A stretch of 38,591 nucleotides of DNA from an uncultured beta proteobacterium (GTDB lineage: Bacteria; Pseudomonadota; Gammaproteobacteria; Burkholderiales; Burkholderiaceae_C): the NCBI GenBank assembly GCA_903828235.1, contig CAIKLM010000182.1, forward strand, positions 1 through 38,591, written 5' to 3'. Made by a program: the position numbers and the translations under genes. Shown piece by piece: positions 32,871 through 38,591 of the stretch. The notes beneath the pieces were generated by a model. It saw only the letters and a program-made list of their open reading frames with translations, was not told where the DNA came from and made no database searches. Positions within the stretch are counted from its first letter, which is position 1. Each line of letters begins with the position of its first letter.

Positions 32871-34934
32871 ATGGCCGACGCCAACCCGATACAGATGAAG
32901 CTGGTGTGCGCCGCCGCACCGTCGCTGCACTTCAGGTCGATGTCGGGGCTGGAGGAGGTCTCGCGCCTCTTCGAGCTGCGCGTCGTGGCGGTCAGCGAAG
33001 ACCCGAAGATCTCCGCCGATGCGGTGCTGGGCAAGCCGGCGGCGGTGTCGATCGAGGTTGCCGACGGGCAGCAGCGCTGGTTCCACGGCATCGTCGCCGC
33101 CTTCGGCATCGACGGCGTCGACGGCCGGCGCTTCAGCTACCGGCTCGTGCTGCGGCCCTGGCTGTGGCTGCTCACGCGCTCGGCCGACCTGCGCATCTTC
33201 CAGGAGAAGAGCGTCCCGGACATCGTCAAGCAGGTGTTCGGCGATTACGCCAGCAACTTCGTCTCCGAACTCAAGGGCAGCTACGCCCCACGCCTCTACT
33301 GCGTGCAGTACCGAGAGACCGACTTCGACTTCGTCAGCCGGCTGATGGAGGAAGAGGGCATCTTCTATTACTTCCGCCACAGCAAGGACAAGCACGAACT
33401 GGTGCTGGCCGACGCCTCCGGCACCCACGTGCCGCTGCCGGGTTTCGACAAGGTCAGCTACTTCGAGGACGAGCAGGCTCTCGGCGAGCGCCAGGGCATC
33501 AGCGCCTGGCACATGCGCCACGAGATCCAGACCGGCAAGTGGACGCTGTCGGACTACGACTTCCAGAAGCCCGCCACCTCGCTGCGGTCCGACACCGTGG
33601 CCTCGTCACGCAAGCACGCCGAGAGCGGCCTGGAGGTGTACGACTACCCTGGCGGCCATGCCGCGAAGGCCGGCGGCGACGCGCGGGCGCGCGTGCGGCT
33701 GGACGAGGCGAGCAGCCGCTTCACGCGCTACACCGGGCAGGGCAACACGCCCGGGCTGGCCGCCGGGGGCAGCTTCTCGCTCGTCGACCACCCGCGCGGG
33801 GACCAGAACGCCAAGTACATCGTGCTGCAGACGCGCATCGACGCCGAACAGGCCGGTTACGAGGCCGGCGTCGAGGGCGAGACGCGCTTCCTGTGCCGCT
33901 TCGTCGCGCAGAGCCACGCCGACGCCTTCCGCCCGGCGCGCATCACGCGCAAGCCCGTGGTCGCCGGGCCGCAGACGGCGCTGGTCGTCGGCCCATCGGG
34001 CGAGGAGATCCACACCGACGAGCACGGCCGCGTGAAGGTGCAGTTCCACTGGGATCGCCTGGGCAAGAAGGACGCCGGCAGCTCGTGCTGGCTGCGCGTT
34101 GCGCAGGGCTGGGCGGGCAACGGCTTCGGGCTGCTCGCGCTGCCCCGCATCGGGCACGAGGTCGTCGTCGCCTTCCTCGAAGGCGACCCCGACCAGCCGC
34201 TGGTCGTCGGCAGCGTCTACAACGGCACGAACAAGCCGCCGTATGCGCTGCCCGACCACAAGAACGTGACGGCGCTGAAGTCCCGCTCCACCAAGGGCGG
34301 GAAGGCGGCCGACTACAACGAGCTGCGCTTTGACGACACCAAGGGCAGCGAGTACCTGATGCTGCGCGCGCAGAAGGACCGGCTGGATGTCGTCGAGAAC
34401 GACCTGCACAGCAACGTGATGGCCAACGCCACCTTCCACGTCGGCAAGGACCAGGCGCAGCAGGTCGACGGCGAGTACGAACTGACGGTCGGCAAGAACC
34501 ACACGACCAAGGTGACAGACATCTGGCAGCTCGAGGCCGGCAAGGACGCCGTCCAGAAGGTGGACGGCAGCTGGTCCGCGAAGGTGGCCAAGCACGTCGC
34601 CGCCGATGCCGGCATGACGGTGTCCTTGAAGTCGGGGACGGCCTTCTTCGCCAAGGCCGGCACCGACGTCGGCGTCGAGGCCGGCACCAACGTGCACCTC
34701 AAGGGGGCGGTCAACGTGGTCATCGAGGCCGGCGTGCAGCTCACGATCAAGGCGGGCCCGGCGTCCGTCGTGCTGGGCCCCGACGGCGTCTCGATCACCG
34801 GGCCGCTGGTCAAGATCAACTCCGGCGGCAGCGCGGGTAGCGGGCAGGGCGCCAAGCCCGAAGCGGCGGCCAAGCCCAAGGACTTGAAGAAGAAGGACCG
34901 CAAGGCCGACCCGCTGAAGGGAAAGCACCGCTAG
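32871..34934 (+). CDS. vgrG: T6SS spike protein VgrG (TssI)
   Basis: The product is 687 residues from ATG 32871, preceded by CAGGA. The frame is open upstream only as a shadow of the methyltransferase gene. Residues 1-360 are the gp27-like base, with MSGLEEVSRLFELRVVAVSE, RLYCVQYRETDFDFVSRLME and EEGIFYYFRHS. Residues 365-470 are the gp5-like OB fold, with IHTDEHGRVKVQFHWDR, WLRVAQGWAG and PRIGHEVVVAFLEGDPDQP. Residues 480-660 are the repetitive beta-helix spike (ELTVGKNHTTKV, GTNVHLKGAVNVVIEAG). The last 30 residues are a Lys-rich tail with no toxin domain, so this is a structural rather than an evolved VgrG. It forms the trimeric tip of the Hcp tube. The following gene starts 19 bp later. 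Confidence 0.96.
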   Translation: MADANPIQMKLVCAAAPSLHFRSMSGLEEVSRLFELRVVAVSEDPKISADAVLGKPAAVSIEVADGQQRWFHGIVAAFGIDGVDGRRFSYRLVLRPWLWLLTRSADLRIFQEKSVPDIVKQVFGDYASNFVSELKGSYAPRLYCVQYRETDFDFVSRLMEEEGIFYYFRHSKDKHELVLADASGTHVPLPGFDKVSYFEDEQALGERQGISAWHMRHEIQTGKWTLSDYDFQKPATSLRSDTVASSRKHAESGLEVYDYPGGHAAKAGGDARARVRLDEASSRFTRYTGQGNTPGLAAGGSFSLVDHPRGDQNAKYIVLQTRIDAEQAGYEAGVEGETRFLCRFVAQSHADAFRPARITRKPVVAGPQTALVVGPSGEEIHTDEHGRVKVQFHWDRLGKKDAGSSCWLRVAQGWAGNGFGLLALPRIGHEVVVAFLEGDPDQPLVVGSVYNGTNKPPYALPDHKNVTALKSRSTKGGKAADYNELRFDDTKGSEYLMLRAQKDRLDVVENDLHSNVMANATFHVGKDQAQQVDGEYELTVGKNHTTKVTDIWQLEAGKDAVQKVDGSWSAKVAKHVAADAGMTVSLKSGTAFFAKAGTDVGVEAGTNVHLKGAVNVVIEAGVQLTIKAGPASVVLGPDGVSITGPLVKINSGGSAGSGQGAKPEAAAKPKDLKKKDRKADPLKGKHR

Positions 34935-34953
34935 GCGGCACCCGCGCCTCACG

Positions 34954-36687
34954 ATGAGCCCGCAGCCCACCGACCCCGCCACCGATCCCGCCACCGAGCA
35001 GGAGGCCCTGTGGGGCCGCTTCGTGGCCGACCTGGCCGACCATCTGTCAGGGCAATGGCCGGCGATGCCCGAACGCCTGGGCGAGCGCTACCAGGCCTTC
35101 GTCGAGACCGCCGTCGCGCAGGCCGAGAAGCGCGGCCTGGTGCGCGCCGCCAGCATCGCGCGCTACGTCAACCTGAACTTCGTCTGGGGCCCTTCGTTTC
35201 ACGACCGGCCCGGCTTCGAGTGGGCCGCTGGGCTGCTGGCCGCGCCTCGGGAGCAGGAGTGGTCGACGCTGCACCGGCTGGTGCGCCGCTCGCTGGCCGA
35301 GCTGCAGCGGCTGCCCGAGACCCGCATCGCGCCCGACGCGCTGGTGGCGGCCGACGAGCGGCTGCTCGACCGCTTCGGCGCGCTGGGCCGGCGCGGGGCG
35401 CTGCACCCCGACGAGCCGCCGCCGGCCCCGCGCCGCGCCTGCGACGTCGAGGCGGCCGAACTGCGGTTGCTGCAGCCGGCGCTCGACCGGCACTACGTGC
35501 TCGAGGCCGGGCAGTGGCAGCGCGTGCCGCTGCCGGCACCGGCCGCGCTGCGCGTGACCGCGGCCGACCCGATGCCACGGCTCGTCGGCGTGCTGTCGCA
35601 GCCGCCCGCGCACCCGCAGCCGGCGCGGCTGCAGTGGCGCACGCGCACGCACGCCGTCTGCGACGTGGACCTGCACCCGGCGCTGTCGTTCGCCGGCAGC
35701 CATGGGCTTTGGCGCTGGCAGGGCCACGAGGCGCGCGCGGTCAGCTGGCCGGTGTGGACGCTGGATCAGCCGGCGCCGCCGCCCGGCATGGTGATCGCCG
35801 AAGAGACCTCGCCCAGCATCTCCAAGATCGACCTCGCGGTGTGCGGGCTGCGCGACGACGGCGATCCCATCGGCAGCCTGGCCAGCCAGGTCTGGGTCTG
35901 GCCGGCCGAGCAGTGGTGGCTGGAGATTCAGCGCGGCACGCCTGCGGCGCAGGCGCCCGGTGATGCTGCGCCGTCGCGCGCGGCCACGCGCTGCCGCGTC
36001 GAGCGCGATGGCGTCGCGCAGGATTCAGGCGCGTTGCGCACGGCCTTCGAGCAGGGGCTGGACGCCGCGGCCGCCAAGGCGCTGAAGCGCTTGCACGGCG
36101 CCTGGCAGGCCGTCGACGGCATCGCGTCGCCGCGGCTCGAGGGCCTGCTGGCGCTGCTGCTGGGCCGCGCCGCCTTCACCTGGGGCTGGCACCTGGGTGC
36201 AACCGGGATGGACGGGCGGGCCCTGCTGCGCGTCATCGGCGAACTCGACATGCAGGCCGCGCAGGCCGAGCTGGCTTTCGAGGGCGAGCTCGCCGACGGC
36301 GACGCGCGCAGCCGGATCGCGCTGCGCTGCACCGGGCGGGCCGCGCTGCAGCACCAGCTGCGGCGCGAGGCCGCGGAGCCACCGCTGCTGGCCACGCTGC
36401 TGCCGGCGCGCGCCAGCTTCCGCTTCCCGTTCGAGGCCGAGCTGCTGCCGCTGGCCACCGACTCGGGCGCGCTGCTGCAGGCGGCCGGCCCCTGCACCGG
36501 TGCGCTGGCGGGCGAGGCCGGTCTGCGGCCGCGCACCAGCGGTGGCAGCGGCTGGGAGTGGTTTGCGCAGCTGCGGCTGGAGCCCGTCGCGCTGCCGGTG
36601 GAGCTGCAGGACCCGCTGCTCGGCCTGCAGCGCCGCGTGCTGGCGCTGCTGCCAGCGGCCACCCTGCTGGACTGGAAGCTCGACTGA
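34954..36687 (+). CDS. Conserved-looking T6SS-associated protein of unknown function
   Basis: I do not recognise the family of this 577-residue product. It has no signal peptide or membrane segment. The N-terminal 120 residues are helical and include SIARYVNLNFVWGPSFHDRP and GFEWAAGLLA. The middle holds aromatic strand-like blocks such as WRTRTHAVCDVDLHPALSFA, GLWRWQGHEARAVSWPVW and SQVWVWPAEQWWLEI. The C-terminal third includes LLGRAAFTWGWHLGATGMD and ends LLDWKLD. It lies 19 bp after vgrG and its stop overlaps the next start (TGATG), so all three genes are probably one unit. Position suggests a VgrG-linked adaptor, chaperone or effector. Residues 285-300 (ETSPSISKIDLAVC) do not match a catalytic motif I know. 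Confidence 0.8.
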   Translation: MSPQPTDPATDPATEQEALWGRFVADLADHLSGQWPAMPERLGERYQAFVETAVAQAEKRGLVRAASIARYVNLNFVWGPSFHDRPGFEWAAGLLAAPREQEWSTLHRLVRRSLAELQRLPETRIAPDALVAADERLLDRFGALGRRGALHPDEPPPAPRRACDVEAAELRLLQPALDRHYVLEAGQWQRVPLPAPAALRVTAADPMPRLVGVLSQPPAHPQPARLQWRTRTHAVCDVDLHPALSFAGSHGLWRWQGHEARAVSWPVWTLDQPAPPPGMVIAEETSPSISKIDLAVCGLRDDGDPIGSLASQVWVWPAEQWWLEIQRGTPAAQAPGDAAPSRAATRCRVERDGVAQDSGALRTAFEQGLDAAAAKALKRLHGAWQAVDGIASPRLEGLLALLLGRAAFTWGWHLGATGMDGRALLRVIGELDMQAAQAELAFEGELADGDARSRIALRCTGRAALQHQLRREAAEPPLLATLLPARASFRFPFEAELLPLATDSGALLQAAGPCTGALAGEAGLRPRTSGGSGWEWFAQLRLEPVALPVELQDPLLGLQRRVLALLPAATLLDWKLD

Positions 36688-37481
36688 TGGAACGTCTGCT
36701 GGTGCTGCGGCTGGAGAGCGTGGGCGTCGCGGCCGAGGCGCTGATCAACGGCGTGCCGGTGGCCCGCACCGGGCCTTCGCGGCGCGTCGTCACGGTGCCG
36801 GTGCACGAATACACCCTCGCCGGCGCCAACGAGGTCGAGCTGCACCTCGAGCCGCCGCCGCCCGGCGGCGCGGCCGCTCCGCAGCCGCTGCTGTCCGATG
36901 GCACCCAGGCCGCCAGCCTGCGCCTGCTGCTGCCGCGGATCGGCCAGCTGGCGCACCCGGCGAATGCGCGCACGCTGGGCGAACTGGACTGGGCGCCGCC
37001 GGCCGATGCGGTGACCGAGGTGCCGCACGTGCTGCGCGGCCGCGTCGAGCTGCCCATCGCCTTCCCGCGCTGGCGCTGGCTGGATGCACCGCCCGTCGCA
37101 GACCCGGCGGCGCTGCGCGCGCCGGTGGCGAAGTTCCTGCAGGGCCTGGCGCTGGGGCTGGCGCGCGGCGATCCTGAGCCCCTGGTGCAGGCCGCGCGGC
37201 TGCGCTTCGAGGAGCTCGCGCAGGCCTACCAGCATGCGCTGGCCGACGACGTGGGGCGCTTCCGGCTGCGCATCCAGCGCTGGCACGCCGAGCAGCCCCT
37301 GAAGCCCGCCATGCCCCGCGCCGACGCGTTGCTGCTGCGACCGCTGGCCGGCGGCCGGCTGCTGGATTGCCTGGCGCCCGACGGCGAGCCGGTGCTCGCC
37401 AGCCCGCTGCCCGGCGGCGGCCGTGCCGTCTGGCCGTTGCGCGTGGCGGCGATCGAGGGTCGCTTCTATGTGCTGCGCTGA
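36687..37481 (+). CDS. Unknown protein translationally coupled to the gene before it
   Basis: The product is 264 residues. The ATG at 36687 overlaps the upstream TGA by one base, indicating translational coupling. The first 55 residues look like a beta-sandwich: LLVLRLESVGVAAEALINGV, then TVPVHEYTLAGANEVELHLE. The middle is mostly helical, with VAKFLQGLALGLARGDPEPL and FEELAQAYQHALADDVGRFR. The C-terminus is again strand-like, ending AIEGRFYVLR. I see no catalytic motif, signal peptide or membrane segment. It probably works with the 577-residue product, since the two lie together between vgrG and the FHA gene. No family is assigned. Confidence 0.8.
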   Translation: MERLLVLRLESVGVAAEALINGVPVARTGPSRRVVTVPVHEYTLAGANEVELHLEPPPPGGAAAPQPLLSDGTQAASLRLLLPRIGQLAHPANARTLGELDWAPPADAVTEVPHVLRGRVELPIAFPRWRWLDAPPVADPAALRAPVAKFLQGLALGLARGDPEPLVQAARLRFEELAQAYQHALADDVGRFRLRIQRWHAEQPLKPAMPRADALLLRPLAGGRLLDCLAPDGEPVLASPLPGGGRAVWPLRVAAIEGRFYVLR

Positions 37482-37531
37482 GGGCTCACCGCTATGCTGA
37501 TCGTTGCAGTGGCCCCAGATACCCCAGGAAC

Positions 37532-38591
37532 ATGCCCCGGATGATCGCGCTGACCGTGCTCAGCTACAACGGCGCGCCGGCCGATGGACCGTCCGCCCAG
37601 TTCGACGAGCTCGGCGGCACGATCGGCCGCGCCAACAACAACCAGCTCGTGCTGCCCGACCCCGAGCGCACGATCTCGCGCGTCCATGCCCGGCTGCTCT
37701 TCCGCGGCGGTGGCTTTGCCATCGCCGACAACGGCAGCAACCCGATCAGCGTCAACGGCATCCCCACCGGCGCCGGGCGCGAGCATCCGCTGAAGCCGGG
37801 CGACCGCGTGCAGATCGGCGGCTACGAGCTCGAGGTGCGCGAGGCCGGCGCATCGCCGCGCCGCGACGACCCGTTCGCCGACCTCTTCGGCGACTCTGCC
37901 CTGGGCCTGGCGACCCCGGCACCCATGAACGCACCGGCACCGCCCGCGCGGGCTGCCCCGCCGGCCATGGCGGCCTGGCCGCCGCCACCGCCGCCACCCC
38001 CGCTTGCGCCGGCTCCGCAGCGGGCACCGTCGGCAGCGCTGGGCCCCGGCCACATTCCCGACGACTGGGACCCGTTCGCACCCGAGCCCGTCGCTGCCGG
38101 ACCGGCCCCGCTGCCGCCGGGCGGCGGCCTCGACGACCTGGCGCGTCTGGCCCGGCCCGCCGAGTCGTCGCTGGACGAGCTCTTCGGCCTCGGTGCGGCA
38201 CCGCTCGCCGGCGACCCGCTGGGCGCCTCGCCGGCAGCCGGGCTGGCACCCAACACGGCGGGGCATGCCGATCCGCTGCTGGCGCTCGGCAGGACCGCTT
38301 CGCTGGCGCCGGCCAGCCACGACGACCATGCGTCGGAGCTGAACACGCCGATGCCGCTGCCCGCGGTGCAGGCGCCGCCGCCGCCCCGGCCCGCCGCCTT
38401 GCCCAGCGGTGCCGTCTTCTCGTGGGACGACCCCCCGCGGGAGGGCCGGGTCGTCACCTTGCCGGGCGCGCGGCGGGCGGCGCCACAGGCGGCGCCGGAT
38501 CCGTTCGAAGCCGCCGGACTGCCGCCCGCGCCCTGGCTGCCTTTGAAGGCCGCACCTCCATCACCGATCACGACATTGCCCTGGCTGACGA
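37532..38591 (+). CDS. FHA-domain protein of the T6SS cluster (partial, leaves right edge)
   Basis: The 353 residues seen start at ATG 37532, and the gene runs off the right edge. Residues 5-105 are a forkhead-associated domain that binds phosphothreonine. It has GTIGRANNNQLVLPD with G32-R33, TISRVHARL with S49 and H52, and NPISVNG with N75-G76, all canonical. The rest is a long Pro/Ala-rich, probably disordered, region containing short acidic DPF/DDPF motifs such as DDPFADLFGDS and DDWDPFAPE. It fits the Fha1/TagH/ImpI family, which in the H1 system is phosphorylated by PpkA to switch on assembly. An in-frame ATG at 37541 is better spaced from AGGA at 37526-37529 and may be the real start. 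Confidence 0.88.
   Translation, partial: MPRMIALTVLSYNGAPADGPSAQFDELGGTIGRANNNQLVLPDPERTISRVHARLLFRGGGFAIADNGSNPISVNGIPTGAGREHPLKPGDRVQIGGYELEVREAGASPRRDDPFADLFGDSALGLATPAPMNAPAPPARAAPPAMAAWPPPPPPPPLAPAPQRAPSAALGPGHIPDDWDPFAPEPVAAGPAPLPPGGGLDDLARLARPAESSLDELFGLGAAPLAGDPLGASPAAGLAPNTAGHADPLLALGRTASLAPASHDDHASELNTPMPLPAVQAPPPPRPAALPSGAVFSWDDPPREGRVVTLPGARRAAPQAAPDPFEAAGLPPAPWLPLKAAPPSPITTLPWLT

Noticed and set aside
30890..33109. Minus-strand frame of 739 codons across the methyltransferase gene
   Set aside because: It is a Gln/His/Arg-rich shadow that fuses antisense of several genes. No domain was seen.
32871..34934. VgrG as an evolved effector with a C-terminal toxin domain
   Set aside because: After the beta-helix only a 30-residue Lys-rich tail remains, with no catalytic domain.

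Overview
The window is high-GC DNA (about 70% G+C by eye) with coding style and gene content typical of a Burkholderiales betaproteobacterium, for example a Rubrivivax/Leptothrix/Azohydromonas-like genus. I cannot place it to species. No tRNA, rRNA or CRISPR array was seen. Nearly all of it is coding, and two contact-dependent surface systems run divergently from a 365-bp region at 16270-16634.

Left half (1-16269, all minus strand): a two-partner secretion (TPS) locus, read right to left. It encodes an FhaC/ShlB-type outer-membrane transporter, a giant 4120-residue TPS exoprotein, a Tat-signal caspase-like (C14) protein with Sel1-like repeats, and the first half of a von Willebrand A protein. 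The exoprotein has an N-terminal filamentous-haemagglutinin secretion domain, about 35 degenerate beta-repeats and a C-terminal cysteine pair. The vWA gene stops abruptly next to a roughly 90-bp sequence with direct repeats that looks like one end of an IS21-family element. Six codons of another minus-strand gene lie at the left edge.

Right half (16635-38591): a type VI secretion (T6SS) cluster with the gene order of the Pseudomonas aeruginosa H1 locus: tssA-tssB-tssC-hcp-(second hcp)-tagJ-tssE-tssF-tssG-clpV, then vgrG and an FHA-domain gene that leaves the window. These genes supply the sheath (TssB/C), inner tube (Hcp), baseplate parts (TssA/E/F/G), spike (VgrG), sheath recycling (ClpV) and an FHA regulator. 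The membrane complex genes (tssJ, tssK, tssL, tssM), the PpkA/PppA switch and a PAAR tip are not in the window and probably lie to the right.

Accessory genes sit inside the T6SS cluster. Between clpV and vgrG are a lower-GC zinc metallopeptidase of M35/aspzincin type with an overlapping small lipoprotein gene (a candidate effector-immunity pair), a possible gene remnant, and a minus-strand protein that looks like TssB joined to a shortened TssC. A TPR-methyltransferase gene lies 16 bp before vgrG. Two translationally coupled genes of unknown function lie between vgrG and the FHA gene.

The most interesting points are the TssB-TssC-like fusion, the metallopeptidase/lipoprotein pair, the TPS-caspase-vWA grouping with a HMW1-like C-terminal cysteine pair, the tandem divergent hcp genes separated by a nested hairpin, and a duplicated translation-initiation region upstream of the TPS transporter.
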